From Callorhinus ursinus (Eukaryota; Chordata; Mammalia; Carnivora; Otariidae): a stretch of 64,000 bases of DNA. The first letter of the stretch is position 1, and each line of letters begins with the position of its first letter. This document shows, in pieces, positions 1 through 13,701 of the stretch. Location of the stretch: assembly GCF_003265705.1 (NCBI RefSeq), contig NW_020313057.1, positions 505,201 to 569,200 of the forward strand. Reading direction: 5' to 3'. Below the pieces are notes generated by a model. The model was not told the DNA's origin, searched no databases, and worked only from the letters and a program-made list of their open reading frames with translations. The translations under genes and the position numbers were made by a program.

Positions 1-3000
1 ATGTTCTGTTAACATGAGCTGGAGACAGGGTGTATTTCTGTTAAAATGCAAGTATGGGGCCTTCAGTATTTAAAAATATTCAGTGGTAATCCACAGAGCT
101 ACTTATAGCTTGAAATACAGATTAGGAATTCCCAAAGTGAACGAGCTATGATAATTAAGCCTGTGGGAGTTCTGGCCTGTTCGCTTCACCAAGGGGGTGG
201 ATTTAACCTTGAAATGTAAATTTATTGACTTGTTAAGTGAAGGGACTGGATTGATTTATCTGTATAATACAGTCCATCTCTAGTATTCTGTGATTCAGAG
301 ATGGCGTGATTCTAAGGCAACCAGAGAAGAGTGCGAAAAAACCTAGAAGACACAGGAACATCTTGAGAAATGACCCAGATTTTCAAGGGCTGTGGATATT
401 TTCCAGAACAGCATTCCTCAGACTTTCACATGCATGTGAATCACCGCATGTTAAAATGCAGAGTCTGATACAGGGGCCTGAGGTAAGGCCCATGAATCCT
501 AAATGAATTTCTAAAAAGTTCCCGGGGACTGCTGATGGTGCTTCTCTGTAGGCCACACTTTGAGGAGCAAGGCGAGAGCAGATGTTAAGGCTGAAGACAT
601 AAAATAGTAGAAAGACAACATCTCTGGAGACTAGAGAAAGCTTCTAAGGTGCTCCAAGGGCTCACTGTACGAAGAGCAGAATAATCTTAGTACAATCTTT
701 TGATGTCAAGAGGATACGAGCTGGGGCTCCTGTAAGAAAGAACTTTATTGCTTCAGAAAGATCCAAAGGGGAGGAAAGCTTTCACGAGAGACAGAAGGAT
801 GGAAAGGAAGAAATGCTAACCAGGAGGTGGAGACTCAGGGCCTAGGGAAGAGGTCCCCAGGCCTAGATACACATTGGAATTGCGTGGGAGTTGTAAAGAG
901 AACCCATGTACCGGGTTCAACCTTCAGAGATAGGATTCAGTTCGTCCTCGGTGGGATGTTGACAATGGCTAATTAAAAAAATCTCCCTAAGTAATTCTGC
1001 CATGTGTTTAAGATGGAGGGTTTTAGGAGCAGTGATTTTGCTGTTGCTGGTTAATACCTTTCCTCTCGGTGGGTTCCTTCCTCTCCCTTCCAGGCTGTTC
1101 TAGCTATCCTACATGCAAGGCCACACTAAGGAGTACGATTTTTTGGTCATTATTGGCTAAACTGGATTACTGTATCACTAGATTCTTTCAACCAACATGC
1201 TAGACGTGGCTGAATCCTCTGCTGAGAGCTCTGAGTTTGTTTTGGGAAAATATTTTTCTACCAGTTCTATTTGGAATCTGTCTTTCTTTGGGAGGGTCAA
1301 AGACACTCTCTGTCTATTCTCTTTTCCTGTTTACTATTTCACAACTTTCTCCCAATTGCTGAAAACTTGCTAAGCTTGGAATCAGAGTTGTAAAACAAAA
1401 TTTTGCCAAATGGGACCAGAACGTTTTTTTAACTCTGTGCTACCTACTATATGTAAATTACACTTGGGAAGAACCTTCTGGAAGGGGATTGTTAGTGGTG
1501 TAGATCTGTGCAAAATTAAGTATCATATACTGCAGTTATGCAATGCTTCATGTACACAGAGTTTCTACTCTGCATTTTGACTTGATCTTTAACTTGAGGT
1601 AGTCTGGGGAGTGGGGCCAACAGAAAAGACTAGGGTCAGAGAAGAGGTCTTTGATAGGAGAGGTTCTCCCACTTCTTACCCAGCAGAGATGGACCGAAGA
1701 CATAAATCTGATTTCATAGTCACCTGTGTGTTCATTCCACCGATACTGAGGAGTTGTTTAGGGCTGGGTACTGTGCTAGGGCTGGGGCCAGGGTGTGACT
1801 CCCACCCACAGGCCCGGTTCCTGGTTTTATAGAGCTCCGCTGGGTGTCTTTGAGAAATAGCCACCAAGCAATATGCTCACAAGTCAACATATTATAGTCA
1901 GAAGTGTGATAAGGACCATGGAAGCTCATAAAAGGGAATTTGATCTAGACAGGAGGTCAGAGAAGTCCTGCATGAGAATAGAACCTTTGAACTAAAATCT
2001 AGGAATAGGCTCCTGCCTAGTACATAGGCAAATAGGAGAAGGAGAAGGATTCCCTGTAGAAGAAGGTCCCTGTGGTGGGAGACAGCAGGGTAAGTATGAG
2101 GTACCCCAAACCCAGTGTGGCTGGGGTCCAAGGTCAGAGGGGGGAGTGCTGGAGGGGCTAGAGAGCTGAGCTGTAGCCACAGTGTTCTGGTCACTCAGGT
2201 CACTCACAGTTAGGGGCTCAGGCAGGGATAGGGGCCACACCCTCTCTTTTGCCTAAACCCTTGAGATTTCAAGGAGAGCAGTTCTAGAAGGACTTTAAAG
2301 CACTGAAGCCACATGCCATGTGGCGGGATTCAAAATACAAACTAACACACAAAATGTAAATAAATACAAAACAAGCAAAGACAAATCCAAACCACATTAA
2401 ACAACTGGTCTCCGTGTGACAGTATAGTAGGCATATTGTTGAGTACACGTGTTTGTGCACATGTGTAGGTGAAGGTATTTCAAGAAGCTCATCTTTGCAC
2501 AGACCCTCCAGGCCAGGGCCCAGGACACCCAGCCTGACTCTAGCACTGATGCTGCTTTTCTTTCCCTAGCCGGAAGGAAGCACCTTTAAACCTGTAGCGT
2601 CTTTTCATTCGAGATAACTCATTTCAGGTGCTCATCCCCTGCCCCCTAGCTCTTTTCCAAACTGTGCAGTGAGAACTCCAAGAAGCTCTTCACTGAGAAT
2701 TCAGAATCTTCACTGGTATCATTTCCTGAGCATTGCTGCTGAGGGAGAATCCACACCCCCGCGCCACCCCCCCGCCACTTCATCTATTTTGCCAATTAAT
2801 AAATAAGCCTGTTTTCAAAATGTGCTTCTTTGTCAACTGCACAAATCTTCTATTTGCTTTGAGAACATGGATGTACAATCAGGCTTTATTTGTGGGCCCA
2901 TTTTTAAAGAGGCTCTGTAGATGTGAGATTAAACTGCACTGCCTCGCCTTTATGAAAACCATCAAAGAGAATCCCACTCTGGAAAGAAAGAAATGGCCAC

Positions 3001-4014
3001 AGTTGCCCTGCCTGGCTAAAGGGTTCACAGTATTCAGTGTTGACAGCATTGTCCAGGGGCTGAATTCAGCCTTGGGGGCCTCCATCTGGGTTGCTGAAGG
3101 GAATAGAGAACTCTCTGCAAGCTGTGTGAATAGAGACCTCCCTCCCGGTTGGCTGTGCACACCCCTCGCCTCTTCTGGCCGTCCCTCCCAGAGGCCCTCT
3201 TTTATAGGCAGTGGGATCCAGCATACAAACAAGGTCAAGGAGCTTTGTGAGTGAAAGAGTGACATTTGCAAAGGGAGAGCACCCCTGAGCTGGGAATAGC
3301 CAGGGAAGGGCTAAGTGGCATGTGATCGGGAGGTGATGTCACCCTGAGTTTTCACAAAGGGAAGTGTGGCCTTTTCTTTGGGGAGATAGATGACATCAGC
3401 CTCTTGAATGGGGGCTGGTTCCATTTTGCCTTCTTTTTAGCTGTTAACGAGATTTCTCAAGCCTTGAGGGGAATCAGCTGGGGAGAACATGGCTCCCTTC
3501 CTCCATGGCTGGCTTGGTTTGAACATGAGCCAGTCCCCTCTTGAGTACTTATGGACATGTAGCACCATATGAAAGGGCTTTTAAAAAATATAATTTTAGA
3601 GCCCTGACAAAGAACCTCCATGAGGTCAGCAATGTTTCTTTTAGACCTTCCATCTACTTCTCTTTCCCTCACATGGTCTTCTCAGTTGTCTTTGTTTCCT
3701 TTTGGTCTTTCAGGGGAATTCCTTCTCATTGGTAATTTCTATTCCTTTTGTGACTTAGAGTATATGTGCTGGGGTTTCTGAGAGGTTCACCCTTTGAGGA
3801 CAAAGGTTTTATCTTTTGTAATAACATTATCCATTTGCCTTATATGCGAATGCTGGCTCATCCCTCTTCCCGTGTGAGGGTGAATAAACTTGGCCCTTTG
3901 GGGGTGGTCTGGGCCTGCTCTCCACAGAACAGATCGTTTGCAATTGTGCATCATGTTATAGTGACTGCATGTAGCCTCTGGAAGCAGGAATTTATCAAGA
4001 AGGTATTTTTCAGT

Positions 4015-4209
4015 GCGCCTGGGTGGCTCAGTTGGTTAAGCGACTGTCTTCGGCTCAGGTCATGATCCTGGAGTCCTGGGATCGAGTCCCGCATCGGGCT
4101 GCCTGCTCGGCGGGGAGTCTGCTTCTCCCTCTGACCCTCCCCCCCTCATGTGCTCTCTCTCTCTCACTCTCTCTCTCAAATAAATAAATAAAATCTTAAA
4201 AAAAAAAAG
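4015..4209 (+). mobile_element. CAN SINE (tRNA-Lys derived), sense
   Basis: Full-length copy. The head is GCGCCTGGGTGGCTCAGT with A-box-like and GGTCATGATCC-type parts, followed by a CT-rich stretch and an AATAAATAAATAAAATCTT tail with poly-A. Flanking near-repeats of about 16 bp (AAGAAGGTATTTTTCA and AAGAACATATTTTTCA) look like a target-site duplication with a few changes. Confidence 0.95.
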
Positions 4210-4305
4210 AACATATTTTTCATTTGTTCAACCTACCAACCAACCAACCAGCATATTTATTTTTCCACTACCAGGTTCTGGGCTTGGCGTTGAGAATATA
4301 GAGAG

Positions 4306-4710
4306 TGTATTAGTTTGCTCAAGTAGCCATAAGAACATGCAGCAGACTGGGTGGCTTAAACAACGGAAATTTATTTCTCACTGTTCTGGAGGCCTGAAGT
4401 CCAAGATCAAGGTGTTGGCAGATTTGGTTTCTCCTGAGGCCTCTCTGGTTGCTTGCAGATAGTAGCCTCCCTGCTGTATGTCCTCACATGACCTTTTCTC
4501 CGTGAGCACACATCCTGGTGTTTTCACATATCCCAATTTCCTCTTCATAAAAGGGCACCAGTCAGATTGGATTCTGGGCCCACCCTGGGGGCCTCATTTT
4601 GACGTAATCACCTCTATAATGGCCCTATGTCCAAATACGGTCACATTCTAGGTACTGGGGCTTAGGGCATCAATATATGAATTTTAGCAGAAACAACTCA
4701 GCCCATAACA
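4306..4710 (-). mobile_element. MaLR-type LTR (MST/MLT1A-like), antisense
   Basis: Bounded by TGTATTAG and CATAACA. The interior reads as the reverse complement of a MaLR LTR, with GACTGGGTGGCTTAAACAAC, AAATTTATTTCTCACTGTTC and AGTCCAAGATCAAGG. Length 405 bp. Flanking GAGAG / GAGAA fits a 5-bp target-site duplication with one change. It is a solo LTR of a long-dead retrovirus-like element; no coding part remains. Family name is from memory. Confidence 0.75.
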
Positions 4711-7222
4711 GAGAAAGAGACAGCATCCTTGACTTTAGGGAGTTAGTCATCTAACAGGGGAGACAGACAAATAAACCAACTGTAGAAATAAGTCCATAAT
4801 CCATGATGCTGTGGGAGCAGAGGGGATGGACGGTAGCCTGAGGGACTTTGAGAGTCTCTCCAGACAGCTTTGATACTTGTGCTGAGTTTTAAAGAATGAA
4901 CAAGAATTGATCAGTCAGACAAATATCTAGGAGACAGAGGCATTTCTAAGTAGAAGCAAGGAGGCTTGGGATATACCACCCAAATTTTGTAATGGGCAAG
5001 GATTTCAGCTGGAGCACATGTTCTTAATGTCAACCCCAAGGGCATGAAAATTGGTTCTTGGGAGAGTGAAAAAAAAATCTTGTATTTAATGGATAAAGCA
5101 CAGATGTATATCATACATAACATATAGTATATGTGTAATGTTAACATCCCATGGAAGAGAACTTGGGAAAATATATCTAGGAAGTTTCCCTAGAAAGACA
5201 ATAATGACCAAACAGCTGGGAAACACTGAGCTCCAGGGAATGAGGGAGTTGCGGCAGGACAGGTTGTCAGAGATCAATTGGTCAGAACCATTGCAAGAAC
5301 TTGGATTTTATTTCCTGTTGCCTGTCCTGAGCCTTGCCTCTGCATGATGCAAAAATTCACAACAATCTGGATGTATGATGTTCGCCGTGAAAGTGATTTT
5401 ATGAATTGTGGTCAGCAAAGATTCAGGGCACGCTCACCAGGCTGGGATGTGAATCACACCTTCTGGTCCTCGTGTCAGACAGAGGCCCTTCTCTTGCTGG
5501 TGGCGAATTGCTTTCATAGTCACTTCCTGCTGGGCAGTGATAGATAAAATGTCACAGAGAGAAAAGTGTTAAAACAGCTGTCCTATCTGCCTTTAAAGGA
5601 GCCTCCTTGACAATCAAGAAGGTGCCTTCTGTTCAGTAAGTCAATAAGCAATCTCTTGGTGAAGATAAATGTGTAAAAACATGGACTCCTGTGATTATTT
5701 TATTCTTTCGGGTGGGATATAAGATAAAGAAATTCTGTCCCATTTGGATAGAAATTCAAGTAAAAGAGAAGTTTTTAGGAAAATCAGTTGTGTTTAAGTT
5801 CAAAGTTATTTCCCTAAACACCGACTAGGCTTTCTTTCACATTTACACATGTTATACCCACCCCATCCTCCCTATCCTGGCCTCTTCAGCCTATTTGATA
5901 TTTTGAACTTTTGTCTTTGTGATACTCACAGCAAACCTTTAAGCGTGAGACTGAATGAACACAGTCTTCGTGTAGAACCAAAGCATAGATTGCTACATTG
6001 TGATACTGTGTCTGATTTTTATTTATGGCAAATTCTCATTTATATCTTTTTTGCAAAGAAGCTCTTAATGGAAGATGGTAATTTTAAACAATCTGTTTAT
6101 AAATTAACTCACTTTTGTAAGATTGAGATAGTAATTTACTAAGAAAATCATGCACCTCTTTTTGCATCGTCTTCAGAACCTTTCCAGCGAGGTCCTAGTA
6201 ATCAGAAGCAGCCTTAAACATATGCAGTCCTTTCAGAATGAGTGGGAAAGCTAACTCCTGACATAATTTGCCTCCTTGACAACCAAAAATACACATACAC
6301 ACAGTTGACCTTCACTTAATGTTGGCTCTAACTCTTGCAACCAAGTGAGGGCCTTTCAGGAGTCTTACATCCCAATTCCCATGTTGCTACTATTTGAAAA
6401 AGTTTGAGTTCTATTTCCATTGCTTCTCTTTGAAACAGTTATAAAAAGAAAAAAAAATAACTCCCAAGCAACTATGACCTTCCCAAATCATATATTGCAC
6501 AATTTGTAATAGTCCTTGAGATTTGGGCCAAATGAAGGGCTTTCTTGAATCTTCTGTTTGTGTTCTTGTTCCCTAGCAACAATATCCCTGATAGATATTA
6601 CACGTACTTTCCAGGGGATTCCACACTCTTTCATACAACATGAAAAAAAGAAACCACGCTTTTTTTTCTCATAGTTTCAAATTCTGTGGCAGCCAAAAAT
6701 GACTAAACCAATGCAGAACAAACACAATGTTCAGGGCAGAACATTAATTCTTGTCCCCAGAGGTTTCTCTTTTTGAGCATTCACTTATATATTGCCATAT
6801 TTTTCTGTGGCATTATTTATCCAAGGACTTGATTTCTTTATGTGCCCCTGTGTACTCAGAGAAATGAATGCCAGCCTTCAGTGTCATTGACTCACACAAC
6901 AAAGAGTGAATCTCTGAGGTAGGATAGCAACTACATTCTAGAAGATTTAATAGAATTTCACATTCTCTATATAAGTAATGATATTAATACATTTGTCCCT
7001 GATTTTTTTTCTCCTCATTATACCTACAGACTATTTACAACCTACGTGGTAGAGATTTTAGTACTTAAATGTAACTTTAAATTTATTTTAAGATATTGTG
7101 ATAAAAATGAACTGTCATATAAAGAGTGAATGAAACGAAATGAAAATGAAAATACGATTTAAATGCTTGGTGCATTAAGTTAATTGATTCTCATTTATTA
7201 TCACTGGACCAAAGAATTATTT

Positions 7223-7262
7223 AAAAAATGTTTGATAATATCAAAAAATGTTTGATATTATC
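7223..7262. repeat. 20-bp tandem duplication
   Basis: AAAAAATGTTTGATAATATC is followed directly by the same 20-mer with two changed bases. Confidence 0.92.
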
Positions 7263-7264
7263 AT

Positions 7265-7490
7265 CTTAAAAAAGTGATACTTGCCGTGTGCTGAGCCCTT
7301 TGGTTAGTGCTTTAAATATTGCCTCATGTTTTGTCCAATAATGCGCTGAAGTAAGCGTCATCATCCCCACATTACAGATAAGAACACTGAGGAAGGAGTC
7401 TTAGAGAAGTTAAATAACCTCCCCAAACTTACAAATCCAGAGAGTGATAGAATCAGCACACAAAACCAAGGTGTGGTATAGAACTCCAAA
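7265..7490 (+). repeat. MIR, sense
   Basis: Core features of MIR: TGTGCTGAGCCCTTTGGTTA, CATCATCCCCACATTACAGA, then a GAACACTGAGG...TTAGAGAAGTTAAATAACC stretch. Diverged. Confidence 0.75.
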
Positions 7491-9400
7491 GCCTCTGTTT
7501 TGAAGAGCTGCACTCTGCCTAAAAGCAAGTACGTTTTCCTCACAACTATTCATTGCAAGAGAGATTAAGCTATATTGCAGTGCAGAGATGGTTGGAGTTT
7601 ATAGTAGGTAATTTTGTAATTAAATTCCCATTGAGGATGGGAATGTTTGAAAATGAACATATGCAGTCTTTCCCAAGTAAATAATATTCAGGTTCCAAGG
7701 TCTCCCCACTGAATTACACAATTCCTCCTTTCTTCAGGTTCAAGTAGCAATAATGGGGGGAAGCACATTACTTAGCAAACGACTAGTTCAAAATAGCTGA
7801 TGTTATTTGTCCTTCAACACGGTACCTGCTCTGTTACTCATTTATAAAGTGCTCCTCGTTGGGAGTTGCTACCTAGGGTTGATGGAATCCTAAGCTTCTG
7901 AGCTAGGATAGACCACAGAGGTCATCTAATCTGTTATCATGGTTTAGTTACTGAAACTAGTTTACAGGAGTTTTATTACAGTGAAGAGTGAAAGGATAGC
8001 CACCCCCAAAATAGATCGGCTTGACTGGAAGTCAGCAATAGGGGACAGAGTGCAGCACTCGATGGGGTTACTTTAGGAGCTTTGCCCCAGAAACATTTGC
8101 CCCTCTCCGAGGAAATGACCTCGCAGGCTGGATGCCTGTGGCCTTTGCCCTGTAAGTGGCCTGCACCCCTGATATCATCACAGAAAATGATCCTGTGTCT
8201 CAGGCTTGGACAGAGCTTGGATGGTTAGAGGATATGACCGTTGACAAGGTCATATCCCTCCCACATCTGTCCATTTGTTGATATGGAGCACCCTGGCTGT
8301 GGAGGAAAGGTTGTGAGTTGGGGAAGGAGAGAGAAGGAAACGGTGGTGGGGCATGCTGCAGAGCCATGCGGGGAGGTTCATGAGCCTTTCCCTGTAAGGA
8401 TACTGCGGGCCAAAACAAATCAAAAGAAAGCAGGATTAGAATGCATACTTTTAAATAGAAGTATGAGTGTTGACCTTGGAAATCGCATCAAGAGAACACA
8501 TTTCCTCAGTCTTTGCCTATTTGGGGGATTTCATGAAGGAGCTATTAGTGGCCTTAGGCAGGACTAGGCATGTATTTTGGGGGGGAAATTAGTCCAGTTG
8601 CCTTGGTCTCATTTCATTTCCTTGGAAGATATATTTATACAATTTTCATCTGTTTTGTTCAGAACTCTTAGATAATTTAAAAAATGCATAAGAGAAAGAG
8701 ATTGAGTGATTGATTGACCTCTGAATTATAAGCAAAGAATGCTACTGAGGAACCATTGTTTAATTTGGCCAGAATGAGTAGAGGAGGAAGAGAAAGGACA
8801 TAGTTAATCAAAATGAAAAGATGATGCGATTGGCTATACTTCTGTGGGTCAAAATGAAAGATTGTTATCCTTTCATATACAGGAAATTAAAATTTATACT
8901 ATGTGAAAAGTTCCAAATATGGCTCCATTGGGTTCATTTCTCTTTAAATGGTGTACTAAGGTGAAATACTTCAATAGTCAGCTTCAGGATATCTCAGAGA
9001 GTCAGATAGCTATGATAATCTTAATTTTGAATATTTCTATGACATCTTATATAGTCATATAAAAGTCATTTTGTAACTATGGACAGAATCGATTTTGAGC
9101 TCCTCACCTCTATTTTCCAAGTCATTAACTTCATGGTATGGCCTTATTCTTTCTCTTTTTTGTTGCTACCATTGAAAAGAGACGACCCTACTCCATATCC
9201 ATTACTGTATGGAAATCAGTCAGACAAGTGATTTTCTGAAAGTCTGGGCCTGAGATGAGGTCCTCATGGAAGAGGAAACTTTTTAAACCCTTACTGGTTA
9301 CTCAGTGCTGAAAATCATTATCCTTAATTCTTGGGTTTGTGTTTCTCCTATTGTGCTACCGACCCTAAGTCTGTCTGTAGCTTTCTCAACCGTCGACTTT

Positions 9401-9712
9401 GCTGCGTCTGAATGTTTGTGTCTCCCCAAAACTCATGTGTTGAACCTAACCCCAAAGATGATGGTATTAGGAGGTGGGGCATTTGGGAGGTGATAAGGTG
9501 ATGAGGGCTCTGGGCTTAGGCCCTTAACAAAAGAGGCCCCAGAGATCCCTCTGCCACATGAGGTCTGTGACCCAGAAGAAGGTCTTCACCAATCATGTGG
9601 GCACCCTGAGCTCGGTCCTCCAGCCTCCAGAACCTTGAGAAATAAATTCCTGATGTGTATAAGCTGTCAGTCTGTGGTATTTTGTTATAGCAGCCCTAAA
9701 GGACTGAACCCA
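9401..9712 (+). mobile_element. MaLR-type LTR, sense
   Basis: Contains GAATGTTTGTGTCTCCCCAA, GATGGTATTAGGAGGTGGGG, AATAAATTCC and GTGGTATTTTGTTATAGCAG, the familiar order of a MaLR LTR. Identical ACTTT 5-mers flank it (9396-9400 and 9713-9717), a 5-bp target-site duplication. Solo LTR of 312 bp with no internal region. Confidence 0.8.
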
Positions 9713-9909
9713 ACTTTCTCTATCTTCTAACCTTATCCTTAACCAACCATTGTCTCAATCTCAGTGTGATAAATAGGAAGTAATTAACACCGGAAAGAGT
9801 AGGGAGAGCTTACACGCCCCAACTCCTTCAGATATTACGCTCAAAGTGGCTATAGTTTTGTGTCTGTCTTCAGGTTTGGCCACCCTGTCTATCAAGAAAA
9901 GAATGGGGG

Positions 9910-10353
9910 TACATTAGCTTCCCTAAGGCTGCTGTAACAAAATACCACAAACTGGGAGGATTAAAACAACAGAAATTTATTTTCAAAATTCCAAAGGCTA
10001 AAGTCCAAATTCCAGGTGTCAGCAGGGCCATTCCTCCAAAGGCTCTCGGGAAGAATCCTTCCTTACCTCTTCTAGCTTCTGCTGGTTGCTGGCAATCCTT
10101 GGCTTTCTTTGGCTTCTAGAAGCATAATTCCAATCTCTGTCTCCATCATCAGTGGCCTTCCTCCTTCTGTGTGTCTATGTCCAGATTTCCCTCTTCCTAT
10201 GAGGACACCTATTATATTGGATCACCCCCACTCTAATCCAGTGTGACCTCATCTTACCTTGGTAACATCTGCAAGACCCTGTATCCAAATATGGTCACAT
10301 TCACAGATTCCAGGTGGATGTGATTTCTGGGGGACACTATTCACCCTAATACA
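9910..10353 (-). mobile_element. Old LTR-like repeat (MaLR/MLT1 type), antisense
   Basis: Starts TACATTAGCTTCCCTAAGGC, contains ACAAAATACCACAAACTGGG and ATTTATTTTC, and ends GGGGGACACTATTCACCCTA ATACA. The layout is that of an inverted MaLR-class LTR. The exact family is uncertain and no target duplication could be seen. Confidence 0.6.
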
Positions 10354-12504
10354 GGAGCGTCTGCAGCTTTTGAGAACTTTCTCCTCTCTTGGGGTCACCC
10401 TGCTTTGTCTTCTTTCTTCTTCCTTTATTCTCAGGAGAATTTCACATTCCTTGGTCTTTTTATTATAGGATCTTCTTCTCTGATTTCATCTGTGATTGCT
10501 CTAGCTTGTGCTAACCCACAAAATATCCCAGAAAATTAATCTGCAAATCCTTAAGATCAGATCATATCCTTGAAATCAGATGGATTCTGCAGGCTCTACC
10601 CTTGGTCTTATCTCCAGAGTCTAGTGATCTGATTTTCATATTTTCTCTTAGTAGGATAGATACCTACCATCTGCCTTTCTCCTGCATCCCAGGAGAGCAG
10701 CATCCATTTTTAGACTGTTGGGGAATTAACTGGTAAAATCAGAATTAACAGGTAAAATTGCTGACTTTTTGTGGTTCTTCTACATGCTACAGTCACCTTT
10801 GGACAACTTTGGCCATTTTAGGGAGCTCACATTTTTCTCTACCTCCACCTTCTACCCCCATCCTTAAATTTCTCTTTTCAAAATTGCTTTACCTATATTA
10901 TTTGCATATCTCATAGATGAAACAGAAGTGAGGCCTCTGTACTCCAGGAAATAGTTCAGCCTTGCCTTGGGTTGGACCATCCCCCACTTCGGAGCTCCTA
11001 GTTGCCATTTTGCATCATACCTACCCCACTGGAAGAATCCATATTGACAACGTCTTCCAGCCACCCCACTGCCTCCACATGCTGCCCCCTAGCATGTCAG
11101 GGGGAAAGTGGGCTAAGCAGTGAGGCACCTCTCAAGGTATTATAGGAGAGAACATTTTTGATTTAGAATAATAGAAAAACAATTACCATCTGGTAACATT
11201 TTAATGAAGTGTGTGAGCATCATGATTTATTGTGTTTAAAATCTATTCTTTTACTGTACTTTGGCTTTTCACCTCCTTTTTTGACATGACTGCTGATTTC
11301 TCAGGTGTTTCCTTTGGAAGTTAAAGGGTAAGGATGTGAAGATGTCCTGTTTGGGTTTGTTCTCGGTTCCTTTTCTTCCAGCCTCGGTGCGCTTTGGTCA
11401 TGCCGGTTCCATGCTGGCCGCCCTCCCAGTACTACTGGTTTGTGGAGCATAGTTTCAAGAAACTGCCAAGTGTAAAGAAGAGACTGCATTTGAGCAATTG
11501 TAGGGAACTACATAAAGCACTTTTAATACTTGGAGGCTGTGATTCCGTTTAGCTGTTTCCTTGCTGGTTTGCTTTTATTCGAACTCTTTTATTTAAAACG
11601 ACACCAACAACCCAAAACCTTGAGGAGAGAACATACACAGATTATGCTTAATTTTTGTATGTGCATTCTGAAATTTTATAGCTTGCTTGTTTTAGACCAA
11701 GAAAACAAAACAAAACAAAAAACAGTGTTAGCAAAGTCCTTTTATGAAAAAGATTTAAACTATCTTCACAAGTAAGCAAATCTAGCAACAGCTTTTAATT
11801 TTTCCTTGTTATGAGTTCAGTAGATCAATGTGCTTCCTGCTGATAAGGTAAGCACTTCCTTTCAGCTGATGACTAGGAGTTCGGAGGTAAAGAAATCAAA
11901 TAGATTATCAGTCACCAGTACTAAAAGTTTTATAAAGATTAACTAATTAAAACTGAAAAACATGTGATTCTCTGTAGGACCTTATTCTATTCCAGCTCAG
12001 CTGCTGTCTAATGATATTAATATATTAGATTTTGTCAGATTTGCCTCACATTAAATGAAAAGGGTTTTGCTTTATTTATTTTTTTCAGGTTGCTGTGGTG
12101 ATTTTCCCCTCAGTAGACAGACAGAACAGTAATGACGGCAATGTTCAACACTGCCATTCCAGTGCTTTTGGGCTCAAGTGCCCAACAAGGCATAGTGGAG
12201 AGAACACAGAATTGGGAATAGGGGGTTGGGGGGCTGGGCAGAGATGGCGGGTGGCCCCAGATGTGCATTCAACAATGTGAGCTGCAAGCCCACCAGCCCT
12301 CTGGAGCCTCACTTTGCTTGTCTCTAAGTAGGATAGCTGATACGATCTGATACGATCATTCTTGGCTGTTGCATAGAGTTGTTAGGAATTTCAAATAAGA
12401 TAATGTGTTTATTAAAAGTGCTTTGAAAAACTATGAGCTCCCATGCAAATATGAACTATCTTTACTGTAGCTTAATGAACAACTTAAATGAAAAACCTTA
12501 CTTT

Positions 12505-12640
12505 GGTTATTTCATTTAACCTGTACAACAACCCTATGAGGTGAAGGATTAATGCTGGTACAGATGAAGAAATTGAGGATGAGAAAGGTTAAATTAGTTA
12601 TGCAAGTAGTAACACAGCCAAGGTTGGAACCCAGCCTGTG
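12505..12640 (+). repeat. MIR, sense, partial
   Basis: ACAACAACCCTATGAGGTGA, GATGAAGAAATTGAGG and GAGAAAGGTTAAATTAGTTA followed by GGAACCCAGCCTG: the second half of a MIR. Confidence 0.75.
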
Positions 12641-12707
12641 CTTTACTTGGAATATTATATTTTCAAAAGTTTTGCAACCTAACATGCAAATTAGGCAACT
12701 CTGAACT

Positions 12708-12767
12708 TATGTTGTCTCTTCCATGAAAATCTCTTATATATATGTTGTCTCTTCCATGAAAATCTCT
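12708..12767. repeat. Local 27-bp duplication
   Basis: A 27-bp segment (TATGTTGTCT through GAAAATCTCT) occurs at 12708-12734 and again, identical, at 12741-12767. Six bases (TATATA) separate the copies. Confidence 0.95.
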
Positions 12768-13488
12768 GGCTATAAAGAGCTACTCTAACTCTATTTCTTC
12801 CAAAAATGTCTCTCTCAAAACCCTGTATTCACTCCATTGTATGCTCCTTGGTTAGTCTTTTCCTCACTTAATCATTTTCCGTATGGCAACCCCTGAAATG
12901 CTTTCCTAAGTCACTCTTCTCTATTTTAGATTCCTGAAGCCCAGCTATAGAAAACTTCTCTATTTCTTTTACATTTTATTATTCATTTGACTGGGCAGGT
13001 AACATGATGATGGAGAGGATACTGGAAGTCTAAACATCACCTCCTATGTTGTTTCCTGATAACAATTGGTTGATGTAACCTCCTTCATCTCCAACCTCCA
13101 CCTCTCTATCCTTCCCCTTCCTGTGACCCCCTTGTCACCCACCCAAAGTCACGGGCATGACTAACAACCACATGATTTTTAGATTATTGCATAGCCACAC
13201 ATAACTGTGTGCTTTCTCAGCCGTTTCGTTAGTTGTAATATTCACACGTGTCTGTACCATTATTTCCACTCTGAGATGTTGATACCTGTGATTTTCCAGA
13301 AGCCTTGTTGTTTCCATCTCCAAAATGGGTGGGTGGATTTAGAAAGATGTTCCCTTCTGTGATTCATTCAGGAGAAAGTGTAGTTTAACAAGAGATTGTC
13401 AAATCCTAAACCCTACACCAAACAAAATAGTGCAGTGAACAAAACACGTTTTCCCTCCTGTTCTCCCCCATCAAATTTATTTTATTTT

Positions 13489-13701
13489 ATCTTATTATCT
13501 ATTTATTTATTGAGAGAGAGAGAGTGAGAGAGAGAGAGCAGGGTGGGAAGGGGAGGAGCAGATGGAAAGGGAAAGAGAATCTTAAGCAGGCTCCATGCCC
13601 AGCACAGAGCCCAACTCAGGGCTCAATCCCACGACCAGAGATCATGACCTGAGCTGAAATCAAGAGTCAGATGCTTAACCAGCTGAGCCACCCACATGCC
13701 C
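13489..13701 (-). mobile_element. CAN SINE, antisense, diverged
   Basis: The reverse complement carries the tRNA-Lys head (3' end ...TGAGCCACCCACATGCCCC), a (GA)n tract from the inverted CT region and an ATTT-rich tail. It is more diverged than its neighbours, suggesting an older insertion. Flanks share CAAATTTATTTT / CCAATTTATTTT. Confidence 0.9.

Noticed and set aside
2733..3254. A 173-codon open frame on the + strand, the longest in the window
   Set aside because: The translation shows no domain, signal peptide or family resemblance. It sits in a deep intron with no splice or promoter context, and a frame of this length is expected by chance in GC-mixed DNA of 64 kb.
4015..4085. tRNA-Lys-like sequences at SINE heads
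   Set aside because: They are diverged retroposon heads with target duplications and A-rich tails, repeated at 15 places. None looks like an intact tRNA gene.
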